From: Nocardiopsis metallicus
GTDB taxonomy: Bacteria; Actinomycetota; Actinomycetes; Streptosporangiales; Streptosporangiaceae
Reading direction: 5' to 3'
Assembly (NCBI RefSeq): GCF_014201115.1
Contig: NZ_JACHDO010000001.1
Location: forward strand, 496,001 to 560,000
DNA: 64,000 bases
Below, piece by piece: positions 33,897-42,959 of this stretch. Both the position numbers and the translations under genes were made by a program. Below the pieces are notes generated by a model, which was not told the DNA's origin, ran no database searches, and saw only the letters and a list, made by a program, of their open reading frames with translations. Positions within the stretch are counted from its first letter, which is position 1, and every line of letters begins with the position of its first letter.

Positions 33897-34030
33897 GACC
33901 AGCACACGGTGTGACAGCTGAGCGCCCGAGTCCGCCCAGCCCGCCGCGTCCGCGCCCGGACCGCCGCGTCCGTACCCGGACCCGGACCGACCACCGTGAA
34001 CCGAACCCATGGACGAGGGAGCTAGAACTG

Positions 34031-34837
34031 GTGAGCGTGCTCGACGAGATCCTCGACGGAGTACGCGCTGACCTGGCGCAGCGACAGGCGGAACTCCCCC
34101 TGGACCGCCTCAAGGCGCAAGCCGAGTCGGTGCCCGTCCCCAAGGACGCCGAAGCCGCCCTGCGCCGCCCCGGCGTCCACGTCATCGCCGAGGTCAAGCG
34201 GGCCAGCCCCTCCAAGGGCCCGCTGGCCTCCATCAGCGATCCCGCGGCCCTGGCCCGCGACTACGAGGCCGGCGGCGCCACCCTGATCAGCGTGCTCACC
34301 GAGCAGCGCCGGTTCAACGGCAGCCTGGACGACCTGCGCGCCGTCCACGCCGCGGTGGAGACCCCGCTGCTGCGCAAGGACTTCGTCGTGAGCTCCTACC
34401 AGCTGTGGGAAGCCCGCGTCTTCGGCGCCTCCGCGATCCTGCTCATCGTCGCCGCCCTCACCCAGGAGGCCCTGGTCTCCCTGGTCGAGCGCGCCCGGTC
34501 GCTGGACCTGACCCCGCTGGTCGAGGTCCACGACGAGGAGGAGGTCGCCCGCGCCCTGGACGCCGGAGCGACCGTCATCGGCGTCAACGCGCGCAACCTC
34601 AAGACCCTGGAGGTCGACCGGGACACCTTCGCCCGGCTCGCCCCCCTCATCCCGGCCGACCGCGTCAGGATCGCCGAATCCGGCATCCGCGGCCCGCACG
34701 ACCTGCTGGCCTACGCCGGAGCCGGAGCCGGAGCCGTCCTGGTGGGCGAGAGCCTCGTCCGCGGACGCAACCCGCGCGAGGCCGTCGCCGACCTGGTGAC
34801 CGCAGGCGCCCACCCCGCACTGCGCGACCGGAACTGA
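34031..34837 (+). CDS. trpC: Indole-3-glycerol-phosphate synthase
   Basis: 268 aa from the GTG at 34031 (GAGGGA about 9 bases upstream). TIM barrel with the signature [10 protein letters not shown] (about 57-66), [42 protein letters not shown] and A-E-S-G-I. It closes CdRP to indole-3-glycerol phosphate. It is followed by a small Trp-containing frame rather than directly by trpB. Confidence 0.96.
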   Translation: MSVLDEILDGVRADLAQRQAELPLDRLKAQAESVPVPKDAEAALRRPGVHVIAEVKRASPSKGPLASISDPAALARDYEAGGATLISVLTEQRRFNGSLDDLRAVHAAVETPLLRKDFVVSSYQLWEARVFGASAILLIVAALTQEALVSLVERARSLDLTPLVEVHDEEEVARALDAGATVIGVNARNLKTLEVDRDTFARLAPLIPADRVRIAESGIRGPHDLLAYAGAGAGAVLVGESLVRGRNPREAVADLVTAGAHPALRDRN

Positions 34838-34850
34838 CGGGAAAAGCACG

Positions 34851-34931
34851 ATGGGAACGACGAAGACGCACACGGAGCGGGCGCGGACAGCCACCGCGCA
34901 CCCGCTCCGGCGCCGATGGCGATGGCTCTAG
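34851..34931 (+). CDS. Trp-containing short peptide between trpC and trpB (26 aa; leader or TrpM-like)
   Basis: ATG at 34851 (GGGAAAAG just upstream) opens 26 codons ending in TAG at 34929-34931. The peptide is basic and ends R-R-R-W-R-W-L: two Trp codons three codons from the stop. A leader peptide in front of trpBA is one explanation. The other is a short counterpart of TrpM, a small protein encoded at this place in Streptomyces; I cannot align it. The following 170 bp fold into alternative hairpins. Confidence 0.6.
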   Translation: MGTTKTHTERARTATAHPLRRRWRWL

Positions 34932-35064
34932 GGAGCCCGTAGGCACAGCCCGCGGGTTCCCGTCGCCGCGTTGACCCGAACCAACACGCGCCGCCGGAGC
35001 CAGGCGGCGCACAGCCTTGGTCGGCGCGCGGCCCCCCGCGGCGCGAGGCCTCGGGGGGACCTTC
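34904..35064 (+). promoter_or_regulatory. Candidate Trp attenuator structures before trpB
   Basis: GCTCCGGCG (34904-34912, in the leader just before its Trp codons) is the exact complement of CGCCGGAGC (34992-35000). The latter overlaps the stem GCGCCGCC (34988-34995) / GGCGGCGC (35003-35010), so the two pairings exclude each other. GGGAGCCCG (34931-34939) can pair with CGGGTTCCC (34952-34960). A G/C-rich pair (CCCCCCG/CGGGGGG, about 35032-35058) follows, without a T tract. Mutually exclusive pairing around two Trp codons is the pattern expected of an attenuator. Confidence 0.5.
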
Positions 35065-35099
35065 CGCGGTCGGCCTCCTCTTTCCCAGGAGAACTTCCC

Positions 35100-36317
35100 A
35101 TGAGCCACGCCCAACCGGTGCCCGACGACCGCGGGCACTACGGCCGCTTCGGCGGCCGGTTCGCCCCCGAGGCCCTCATCGCCGCCCTCGACGAGGTCGA
35201 GGCCGAATGGGCCAAGGCCAAGGACGACCCGGCCTTCCACACCGAGTTCGACGAGCTCCTCAAGAGCTACGCGGGCCGCCCGAGCCTGCTCACCGAGGCC
35301 CGCAACTTCGCCGAGCACGCCGGTGGCGCCCGCATCCTGCTCAAGCGCGAGGACCTCAACCACACCGGCTCGCACAAGATCAACAACGTGTTGGGCCAGG
35401 CGCTGCTCGCCAAGCGCATGGGCAAGACCCGCGTCATCGCCGAGACCGGTGCCGGCCAGCACGGCGTGGCCACCGCCACCGCCTGCGCCCTGATGAGCCT
35501 GGACTGCCGCATCTACATGGGCGAGGAGGACACCCAGCGCCAGGCGCTCAACGTCGCCCGCATGCGCATGCTCGGCGCCGAGGTCGTCCCGGTCACCATC
35601 GGCAGCCGCACCCTCAAGGACGCGATCAACGAGACCTTCCGTGACTGGGTGGCCAACGTCGACCACACCCACTACCTCTTCGGGACCGCGGCCGGACCGC
35701 ACCCCTTCCCCAAGCTCGTGCGCGACCTGCACTTCACCGTGGGCGCCGAGGCCCGCGAACAGGTCGTCGAACTCACCGGGAAGCTGCCCGACGCGGTCGC
35801 CGCCTGCGTCGGCGGCGGCTCCAACGCCATCGCGATCTTCGCCGCCTTCATCCCCGACGAGAGCGTGGCCCTGTACGGCTTCGAGGCCGGGGGAGCGGGC
35901 GCCGACACCGAGCAGACCGCCGCCTCCATCACCGCGGGCAGCCACGGCGTCTTCCACGGGGCCCGCACCTTCGTCCTCCAGGACGAGTACGGCCAGACCC
36001 TGCCCAGCCACTCCATCTCCGCCGGACTCGACTACCCGGCGGTGGGTCCCGAGCACGCCCACCTGGCCGACACCGGCCGGGCGACCTACGAGCCCGTCAC
36101 CGACAGCGAGGCCATGGAGGCCTTCCAGCTGCTCTGCCGCACCGAGGGCATCATCCCCGCGATCGAGAGCGCCCACGCGCTGGCCGGAGCGCTCAAGCTC
36201 GGCCGGCGCCTGGGACCCGACGCCGTCATCCTGGTGAACCTCTCCGGGCGCGGCGACAAGGACGTCAACACAGCGGCCGCCTACTTCGGCCTCGTCGACT
36301 CGGAGGGACAGGCGTAA
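35100..36317 (+). CDS. trpB: Tryptophan synthase beta chain
   Basis: 405 aa from the ATG at 35100 (CCAGGAG 8-9 bases upstream). PLP lysine in [11 protein letters not shown] (K93), [10 protein letters not shown], the R-M-x-x-L-G-A-E-V segment, and the phosphate loop [19 protein letters not shown] near the N-terminus is the beta-1 type. It condenses indole and serine. The trpA start shares one base with its stop (TAATG). Confidence 0.98.
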   Translation: MSHAQPVPDDRGHYGRFGGRFAPEALIAALDEVEAEWAKAKDDPAFHTEFDELLKSYAGRPSLLTEARNFAEHAGGARILLKREDLNHTGSHKINNVLGQALLAKRMGKTRVIAETGAGQHGVATATACALMSLDCRIYMGEEDTQRQALNVARMRMLGAEVVPVTIGSRTLKDAINETFRDWVANVDHTHYLFGTAAGPHPFPKLVRDLHFTVGAEAREQVVELTGKLPDAVAACVGGGSNAIAIFAAFIPDESVALYGFEAGGAGADTEQTAASITAGSHGVFHGARTFVLQDEYGQTLPSHSISAGLDYPAVGPEHAHLADTGRATYEPVTDSEAMEAFQLLCRTEGIIPAIESAHALAGALKLGRRLGPDAVILVNLSGRGDKDVNTAAAYFGLVDSEGQA

Positions 36318-37129
36318 TGGCCGCGACCACACTCCAGACCAAGCTCGCCCGGGCCCGCGAGGCCGACCGCGCCGCACTCGTCGGCTACCTGCCCGCCGGG
36401 TTCCCCGACGTCGACTCCTCGATCCGGGTCATCCAGGCCATGGTCGAGGGCGGCTGCGACGTCATCGAGGTCGGCCTGCCCTACTCCGACCCGATGATGG
36501 ACGGCCCCACCATCCAGCGCGCCGCCGACCAGGCGCTGGCCTCGGGCACCACCACCGACGACGTCTTCCGGGTGGTGGAGGCCACCGCCGCCACCGGGGC
36601 CGCGGCCCTGGTCATGTCCTACTGGAACCCGATCGAGCGCTACGGCGTGGACCGCTTCGCCACCGAACTGGCCAAGGCGGGCGGGGCCGGGGTCATCACC
36701 CCCGACCTCATCCCCGAGGAGGCCGACGAGTGGTTCGCCGCCTCCGACGCCGCCGGGCTGGACCGCATCTTCCTGGTCGCGCCCTCCTCCACGGACCGGC
36801 GCCTGGAACTCACCACCCGAGCCTCCAGCGGGTTCGTGTACGCGGCCTCGCTGATGGGCGTCACCGGCACCCGCACCCAGGTCGCCGACACCGCCGAAAC
36901 CCTGGTGCGCCGCACCCGCGAGGTCACCGTGGACTCCGGCCTGCCGATCTGCGTGGGCCTGGGCATCTCCACGGCCGCCCAGGCCGCCGAGGTCGCCGCC
37001 TACGCCGACGGCGTCATCGTGGGCGCCGGGTTCTGCCAGCGCGTCCTGGACGCCCCGGACCTGGAGACCGGACTCATCGCGGTCCGCTCCTTCGCCGAGG
37101 ACCTCGCCGGGGGCGTCCGGTCCCGGTAG
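36317..37129 (+). CDS. trpA: Tryptophan synthase alpha chain
   Basis: 270 aa. Catalytic Glu in C-D-V-I-E-V-G-L-P-Y-S-D-P-M-M-D-G-P (which also contains the catalytic Asp), Y-W-N-P-I-E-R-Y-G, G-V-I-T-P-D-L-I-P-E-E, and G-L-G-I-S-T near the C-terminus. It cleaves indole-3-glycerol phosphate to indole, which passes to TrpB. It ends the trp operon; a T-rich terminator follows. Confidence 0.98.
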   Translation: MAATTLQTKLARAREADRAALVGYLPAGFPDVDSSIRVIQAMVEGGCDVIEVGLPYSDPMMDGPTIQRAADQALASGTTTDDVFRVVEATAATGAAALVMSYWNPIERYGVDRFATELAKAGGAGVITPDLIPEEADEWFAASDAAGLDRIFLVAPSSTDRRLELTTRASSGFVYAASLMGVTGTRTQVADTAETLVRRTREVTVDSGLPICVGLGISTAAQAAEVAAYADGVIVGAGFCQRVLDAPDLETGLIAVRSFAEDLAGGVRSR

Positions 37130-37167
37130 CAGTGCCCCCCGGTCCCGCTTCGGGGACCTTCGACACC

Positions 37168-37213
37168 GGCGGTGGGCCGCCCCTTCCCGGGGCGGCCCAC
37201 CGCCCTTTCTGTT
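37168..37213 (+). terminator. Terminator after trpA
   Basis: Perfect 16-bp stem (37168-37183 with 37189-37204, loop TTCCC) followed by CTTTCTGTTT. A smaller hairpin (GGTCCC/GGGGACC, 37141-37158) lies before it. Confidence 0.9.
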
Positions 37214-37499
37214 TCCCGGACAGGTGCGGCCCTGCCTGGTCAAGCACAAGGTTAAGAGCGTGAGAATCGGGTGAGAGCGACCCCCGAAACCGCACGAAAC
37301 AACCACCCGGCAAGCGATTCGGTGGTGTGATGGCAGTGTCCCCGCCGTCCGGGAACCTCTCGCCCCGCACCGGAGCCCACCTCCCCGTGTCGCGGGGCCA
37401 CTACACACAGTAGGCTTGACTTCGATACACAGAGCGACCAAGAGCGCACCCAAAGCCATGGTTCACGTGCGACCGACCCCTCTCCCGAAGGCCTGAAAG

Positions 37500-38009
37500 A
37501 TGACGGACACCACCGACGACGCCCCCACCACCCAGCAGCCCACCCGCTGGGAGACCGTCCAGCCCTGGCTCACCCTCGCCTGCCGGATCGGCCTCGCCGC
37601 CGTCCTCATCACCGCCGCCGTCACCAAGTTCCCGCCCGCCCTGTCCGTGCAGGCGGTCGAGGCCTACGACCTCTTCCCCACCGAGGTCGCCCAGCTCATC
37701 GGCTACACCCTCCCCCTCTTCGAACTCGCCCTCGCCCTGCTGCTGCTGATCGGCCTGGCCACCCGCTACGCCGGCGCCGTCAGCGCCCTGCTCATGGTCG
37801 TCTTCATCGCCGGAATCCTCTCCGCGATGGCCCGCGGCCTGAACATCGACTGCGGCTGCTTCGGCGGTGGCGGGCAGGTCGATCCGGGCGAGACCACCTA
37901 CGGGATCTCCATCGCACGCGACATCGCCTTCTTCGCGATGGGCGCGTTCATCGCGATCTGGCCCCGTTCCCCCTTCGCCCTCGACCGCGTCCTCGGGCTC
38001 TTCCGGTGA
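37500..38009 (+). CDS. MauE/DoxX-family membrane protein (redox partner)
   Basis: 169 aa from the ATG at 37500; four transmembrane helices (about 26-44, 66-88, 92-113, 140-158). D-C-G-C-F-G-G-G-G (about 117-125) is the cysteine motif of MauE/methylamine-utilisation-type proteins that keep disulfide-forming partners redox-active. The next gene is a membrane-anchored thioredoxin-fold protein, so the two probably form an extracytoplasmic disulfide system. The roughly 300-bp gap upstream has TAGGCT (about 37411-37416) as a possible -10. Confidence 0.85.
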   Translation: MTDTTDDAPTTQQPTRWETVQPWLTLACRIGLAAVLITAAVTKFPPALSVQAVEAYDLFPTEVAQLIGYTLPLFELALALLLLIGLATRYAGAVSALLMVVFIAGILSAMARGLNIDCGCFGGGGQVDPGETTYGISIARDIAFFAMGAFIAIWPRSPFALDRVLGLFR

Positions 38010-38086
38010 CCCCGGAACACGTGCCCACCGGATCACCCGAGACGACGGTCGACCACCCCAAGTAGAACCAGAAACAGAGGAAGACC

Positions 38087-39070
38087 ATGGGGAGTGAAGC
38101 GCGCAAGCGCTCCCGCGAGAAACTCAGGGAACAGCGGGAGAAGGAGAAGCGGGCCGCCCAACGCAACCGGACCCTGATCGTCGTCGGCGCCGCCGTGGCG
38201 GTCGTCGTGCTCATCGTCGGTATCGGCTTCGCCATCCTCAACGCCGACCGTTCCAACGGCTACGAGGGGCCGCTGGCCGCCCAGACCCTCCAGGACGACG
38301 GCAGCGTCGTGATGGGTGAGGAAGGCGCCTCCGCCCCGGTGGTCGAGGTCTACGCCGACTACCAGTGCCCGGCCTGCCGCCAGTTCGAACTCCTCAACGG
38401 TGACGTCCTCAAACAACAGGCCGCCGAGGGAAACGCCATCGTGCACTACCGCACGGTCAGCATCTTCGCCCAGCAGCCCGTGCCCACCAGCTCCAACTCA
38501 CTCCGCGCCGCAGCCGCGGGCCGGGCCGCCGCCGACCACGGCGTCTTCGTCGAGTACAACGACCTCCTCTTCGAGAACCAGCCCAACGCCGAGAACGAGG
38601 GCTACACGGTCAGCAACCTCAAGGAGTGGTTCCGCGAGACCGACGCCACCGAGGAGCAGGCCGCGGAGTTCGACGAACGCATCGACGCCGAAGTCGCCGT
38701 CGTCACCGAGTTCACCGAGGACTTCCTGCCCGATCTCACCGTCGACGCCACCGAACAGATCGGTGAGGAGAACATCGGCCCCATGGTCCTGACCGACCTC
38801 ATCAGCTGGGGAGCGGACAACGGCCACGACCCCTCCTTCCTGGAGGGCACCTACACGGGCGAGATCATCGACGCCACCGGGACGGCCTACACTCGCTACA
38901 GCGGAGAGAACGAGTTCCGCGGCACCCCCTCCGTCTACATCAACGGCGAGTTGCTCGACAACAACACCGCCATGACAGCCCGGGGCCTGAAAGAGGCGAT
39001 CGCCTCCGCCGGAGACGGCGAAGTCGACACCGGGCCCATGGGCGAGGACGACGGGGGCGACACGGAGTAG
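38087..39070 (+). CDS. Membrane-anchored DsbA-like thiol oxidoreductase
   Basis: 327 aa from the ATG at 38087. A charged N-terminus (R-E-K-L-R-E-Q-R-E-K-E) precedes one transmembrane helix (about 26-48). The thioredoxin fold starts at V-E-V-Y-A-D-Y-Q-C-P-A-C-R-Q-F-E with the active-site C-P-A-C, and cis-Pro lies in F-R-G-T-P-S-V-Y-I. The orientation is cytoplasmic N-terminus, extracytoplasmic catalytic domain. Paired with the MauE-like gene upstream and just before lgt, it probably oxidises or isomerises exported proteins. The C-terminal 20 residues are acidic. Confidence 0.9.
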   Translation: MGSEARKRSREKLREQREKEKRAAQRNRTLIVVGAAVAVVVLIVGIGFAILNADRSNGYEGPLAAQTLQDDGSVVMGEEGASAPVVEVYADYQCPACRQFELLNGDVLKQQAAEGNAIVHYRTVSIFAQQPVPTSSNSLRAAAAGRAAADHGVFVEYNDLLFENQPNAENEGYTVSNLKEWFRETDATEEQAAEFDERIDAEVAVVTEFTEDFLPDLTVDATEQIGEENIGPMVLTDLISWGADNGHDPSFLEGTYTGEIIDATGTAYTRYSGENEFRGTPSVYINGELLDNNTAMTARGLKEAIASAGDGEVDTGPMGEDDGGDTE

Positions 39071-39119
39071 AACCCCTGAACAGACCCCCCGCACGCGGGG
39101 CGAACCCGAGAGCAGAGCA

Positions 39120-40244
39120 GTGACATTGTCGTCGACAGCTTCCGAGGGCGCGGCCGAGTTCGGCCGCGCCCTCGCGGCCATTCCCAGCCCGGAGATCAAC
39201 TCGATCCCCATCGGTCCGTTCCAGATCCACTTCTACGCCCTGTGCATCCTCGCCGGGGTCATCGTCGCGGTCTTCTGGAGCGAACGCCGTTGGAAGGCGA
39301 TGGGGGGCGAACCCGGCACCATCATGGACATGGCCGTGTGGGCCGTGATCCTCGGTCTGATCGGCGGCCGCCTCTACCACGTCATCAGTGACGCGCACCT
39401 GTACTTCGGCCCGGACCGCGAAGCCATCCGCGCCCTCTACGTATGGGAGGGCGGCCTCGGCATCTGGGGCGCCGTCCCCCTCGGCGCCGTCGGCGTCTGG
39501 CTGGTCGCCCGCAAGCGCGGACTGTCGATGTCCAAGCTCGCCTTCGCGATCGCCCCCACGATCCCCCTCGCCCAGGCCATCGGCCGCTGGGGCAACTACT
39601 TCAACCAGGAACTCTTCGGCCGCCCCACCGACCTGCCCTGGGCCCTGGAGATCTACCCCACCCCCGAAGGCCACATGCGCGCCGGCATGGAGGTCGGCGT
39701 CACCACCTACCACCCCACCTTCCTCTACGAATCCCTGTGGTGCCTGGCCCTGGCCGTCCTCCTCGCCTACCTCGGACGCCGCTTCGAGGACTCCCTCCAG
39801 GGCGGACGCCTCTTCGCCGTCTACGTCATGGGCTACTGCGTCGGCCGGTTCTGGATCGAGTACCTGCGCGTGGACCCGGCCAACGACTTCTTCGGCATGC
39901 GCCTGAACAACTGGACCTCCATCGTCGTCTTCCTGGGCGCCCTCGCCTACTTCGTCTGGGCCGGCCGCCGCCTCGACTCCTTCTCCACCGCCGTCGTCCC
40001 GCACGGTCACGACGCCGGAACCCAGGTGTTCGGGGACACAGCCGACAGTGAGAAAGCTGACGAAGGCACCGTCTACAGCGCCGTGGACACCGATGATTCG
40101 GTGTTCGACCAGGACACGGGCTCTTCCGAGGGAGCCGGAACGGAATACCACCCGAGCCCTGAGCGATCTAGTAGCGAGGGCTCGACGGAGGACGACTCCG
40201 GCGCGGACGGCGACGGGAAAAACTCCGGGTCGAAGCCCGAATAG
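39120..40244 (+). CDS. lgt: Prolipoprotein diacylglyceryl transferase
   Basis: 374 aa from the GTG at 39120. Multi-pass membrane enzyme that puts diacylglycerol on the lipobox cysteine. Lgt signature residues: W-E-G-G-L-G-I-W-G, A-I-G-R-W-G-N-Y-F-N-Q-E-L-F-G (essential Arg and Asn), H-P-T-F-L-Y-E-S. The last 80 residues are an acidic, disordered, actinobacteria-type tail. Substrates in this window may include the blaL-like lipoprotein at 57619. Confidence 0.96.
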   Translation: MTLSSTASEGAAEFGRALAAIPSPEINSIPIGPFQIHFYALCILAGVIVAVFWSERRWKAMGGEPGTIMDMAVWAVILGLIGGRLYHVISDAHLYFGPDREAIRALYVWEGGLGIWGAVPLGAVGVWLVARKRGLSMSKLAFAIAPTIPLAQAIGRWGNYFNQELFGRPTDLPWALEIYPTPEGHMRAGMEVGVTTYHPTFLYESLWCLALAVLLAYLGRRFEDSLQGGRLFAVYVMGYCVGRFWIEYLRVDPANDFFGMRLNNWTSIVVFLGALAYFVWAGRRLDSFSTAVVPHGHDAGTQVFGDTADSEKADEGTVYSAVDTDDSVFDQDTGSSEGAGTEYHPSPERSSSEGSTEDDSGADGDGKNSGSKPE

Positions 40245-40349
40245 AGCGGGAGAACACCGAAGCCCGGCGCACAGGCCCGTGGCCGACCGCGCCGTACGGC
40301 GTTTCCCGCACCAGTCGAGCAGACCACGGGTTGACGATTGAGAAAGACC

Positions 40350-41534
40350 GTGAGCAGAGCCGAGTCCGGTCCCGGCCGCAGACGTCGGCGCGGCGGATCA
40401 CGCCGCGCCGACAGCGCCCGCACCGAGGAGTACGTCGAGGACTACGGCACCGAGGACGGATACGAGGAGCAGTACGACCCGGAGGAGGACTTCTCCGCCG
40501 AGTACGGCCACACCTCGTCCAGGTCCGGTACCGAGCACGACGGCTATGACGACGATCCCGACGCCGGATACGAGGACGACTACGCGGAGGAGGGCCGGGC
40601 CGAGGAGTCCGGTCGTTCCGGAGGCCGCCAGAGCCGGCGCAAGGACAGGGGCAGGGACAAGAAGGGCGTGGGACGCGTCTCCGCCTTCTCGGCCTCCGCG
40701 ATCAAGAAGGTGTCGGTCCTGGGGGAGCGACCCAACCAGATCGTCTACACCCTGGCCGAACAGAGCAAGCGCAAGCGCGGCACCGCCGTGCTCGGCGTGC
40801 TGCTCGGCGCCTTCAGCATCGCGCTGGTCGCCCTCCTCGGCGTGCTGAGCTACCAGCTCCTCACCGGGGCCGGCGGCAACACCGACCGCGGTGAGGACAG
40901 CATCGTCGCCCCACCCGACGGGCACAGCACCATCACGCCTGATTCCTACCTGTTCGAGCCGGACAACCCCGAGGTCTTCGGCCCCATCGAACACCGGGCC
41001 GAAGACGCCGAGCCCATGACCCAGGAGTCGGTCTTCGGCTCGGTCGAGGAGCTCGACATGGCCGGGATGGACCTTCAGCTGCGCGACTCCGAGGTCACCG
41101 ACTCCTGCACCTCCCTGGTCTGGGGAGAGCAGCTCGGCCAGAGCCTGTTGGACGCCAACTGCCTCAACGCGGCCTCCGGTGTCTACACCGACGGCGACGG
41201 GGACTACATCGCCCAGGTGACCCTGTTCGACCTCTCCGACAGCGAAGGCGCCACCGACGTGGCCGCCGCACTGGACCCGACCAACGCCGAGACCGGCACG
41301 GGGTTCCTGCTGACCCGCGAGGCCGAGGGCGTCGAGGGGCTCCGGGACGGCTACAGCCAGGCCAGCACCCAGGTCATGGGCCACTACCTGGCCGTGTACT
41401 GGGTCGCGGCCACCGACGGCTCTCCGCCCGGGGACGACCCCGGTATCGCCACCGCGAGCGTGGTCTCCCAGAGCGCCTTCAGCTTCGTCTACGACGAGGT
41501 CGTGGCGAACCGGCCCGCGGAAGAGGGGGAGTAG
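40350..41534 (+). CDS. Single-pass membrane protein of unknown function, paralog A
   Basis: 394 aa from the GTG at 40350 (GAGAAAG upstream); the frame also opens at TTG 40338. The first 120 residues are charged and disordered (repeated D/E-Y patterns, then an R/K-rich patch). One transmembrane helix (about 152-174) is followed by an extracytoplasmic domain of about 215 residues. Shared with the next gene: D-S-E-V/L-T-D/E-x-C-x-x-x-V-W-G-E/D-x-L-x-Q-x-L-x-D-A-x-C, a Cys pair of about 26-residue spacing, and G-H-Y-L-A/V-V-x-W-V. Family unknown. Confidence 0.75.
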   Translation: MSRAESGPGRRRRRGGSRRADSARTEEYVEDYGTEDGYEEQYDPEEDFSAEYGHTSSRSGTEHDGYDDDPDAGYEDDYAEEGRAEESGRSGGRQSRRKDRGRDKKGVGRVSAFSASAIKKVSVLGERPNQIVYTLAEQSKRKRGTAVLGVLLGAFSIALVALLGVLSYQLLTGAGGNTDRGEDSIVAPPDGHSTITPDSYLFEPDNPEVFGPIEHRAEDAEPMTQESVFGSVEELDMAGMDLQLRDSEVTDSCTSLVWGEQLGQSLLDANCLNAASGVYTDGDGDYIAQVTLFDLSDSEGATDVAAALDPTNAETGTGFLLTREAEGVEGLRDGYSQASTQVMGHYLAVYWVAATDGSPPGDDPGIATASVVSQSAFSFVYDEVVANRPAEEGE

Positions 41535-41787
41535 GCGCGGGCGGTGGCGGGGGAGCCCCGCGGTGGTGGTGGCGACAGAACTGTTCGGCCCTGTCGGACG
41601 CCCCGATAGGATCTCGGACAGATCGACCCACTCCCGCTAGGACGTGTTCCGCGGACGCCGGTTCCACGGACGCCGAGGAACACGGCCGAGGGTCGTGACG
41701 AGGGGGAGTGGTCCCCTTCCACATCCCGAGCGCAACCGGGCCGGTCACCTCGCGTGACCGGCCCGCATCCACGGAAAGGTCCTTTGG

Positions 41788-42813
41788 GTGTCCCCTTCTG
41801 AACCGCCGACGCCTGGCAGGCCGGGCCGCCGGAGGAAAAACAGCGAGCCCGCCGAGCTTCCGGCCGCGGCAGACCAGTCCGCCCCGGGCCGGGCGGACAA
41901 CAGTGCGGACCGTGCGGGCGGTCGCCGCAAGGGCGGCGGCCGACGCAAGAAGGAACCCCGCCGCTTCGGCCGCATGCTGACCCTGCTGGTCGGCGCGCTG
42001 GTCGTGGCGCTCGTCGCGTTGGGCACGGTGCTCTTCTTCGACCTGACCGGCGACGACGAACAGCAGACCGCCCAGGAGACCCGCCCGGCCCTGTACCGGA
42101 TCCAGGACTCACGGGACAGCAACATGAACGTGGTGCTGTCCTCGCGCGAGGACGACACCCGCCCGCTCAACGAGGGCGAGCTGTTCGAGCGGCACAACTC
42201 CGAGATCTCGGGCCAGAGCCTGGACTTCACCCTGCGCGACTCGGACCTGACCGAGGACTGCTCGGCCGCGGTCTGGGGCGACGGGCTCCAGCAGGCCCTG
42301 ACCGATGCGGACTGCACCCAGGCGGGCCGCGCCACCTACGTCTCCGATGACGACATCTTCGGTGTGGTCACGGTGTTCAACCTGGCTGACATCGAGGGCA
42401 GCCGCGCCGTGGCCCAGGCCATGGAACTGCCCGAGACCGAGGAGGACGAGGAGCCGGTCGACCCCGGGTTCGTCCTGCCGCCCTCGGGCAACGACCCCTT
42501 CGACCGCCTCGGCGCCGGCTACAGCGCCGCCGACGCGATCATCACCGGTCACTACCTCGTGGTGGTCTGGGTCCAGCCCGCCGACTCCGAATCGGTGGAG
42601 GAGCGCGTCAGCCTGGTGGCGCCGCTGGTCACCCTGGCCAACTTCCGCAACCCCTTCTTCCGGCGCATCGGCGAGGTCGGCGGCGGTGAGGGGACCGGTA
42701 CCGAGGAAGGCGCCGGGGACGGCACCGAGGAGGAACTGGTCGAGGACCCGCCCCTGGAGGAGGAGATCCCGATCGAGGAGCAGGTCGAGCAGCCGGTCGA
42801 CCCCGGCGAGTAG
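41788..42813 (+). CDS. Single-pass membrane protein of unknown function, paralog B
   Basis: 341 aa from the GTG at 41788 (GGAAAGG upstream). Arg/Lys/Gly-rich N-terminus (about 60 residues), transmembrane helix (about 64-86), extracytoplasmic domain homologous to paralog A with the conserved cysteine pair and D-x-D/E-I-F-G-V-V-T-V-F-N-L. A Gly/Glu-rich tail follows. Possibly a two-gene duplication after lgt; a strong terminator closes the unit. Confidence 0.75.
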   Translation: MSPSEPPTPGRPGRRRKNSEPAELPAAADQSAPGRADNSADRAGGRRKGGGRRKKEPRRFGRMLTLLVGALVVALVALGTVLFFDLTGDDEQQTAQETRPALYRIQDSRDSNMNVVLSSREDDTRPLNEGELFERHNSEISGQSLDFTLRDSDLTEDCSAAVWGDGLQQALTDADCTQAGRATYVSDDDIFGVVTVFNLADIEGSRAVAQAMELPETEEDEEPVDPGFVLPPSGNDPFDRLGAGYSAADAIITGHYLVVVWVQPADSESVEERVSLVAPLVTLANFRNPFFRRIGEVGGGEGTGTEEGAGDGTEEELVEDPPLEEEIPIEEQVEQPVDPGE

Positions 42814-42847
42814 CCGCGGGCGGCGACCGGCGCACAACCGAAGCACA

Positions 42848-42895
42848 CGGGGGCGGGGCCCGGTGGAAGTCACCTTCCACCGGGCCCCGCCCCCG
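42848..42895. terminator. Bidirectional terminator, 22-bp stem
   Basis: Perfect 22-bp stem (42848-42869 with 42874-42895), loop TCAC. It separates the membrane-protein pair from the convergent polyamine-synthase-like gene. Confidence 0.92.
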
Positions 42896-42959
42896 TCATG
42901 TCACCGCTGACCGCCTGCTGGCGCTGCCCGCATGCTCGGGCCTGCCCGCGTGTTCCCGC

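Noticed and set aside
33895..33921. Eight-codon frame after the trpC promoter as a leader peptide
   Set aside because: Contains no Trp codon and no terminator follows it.
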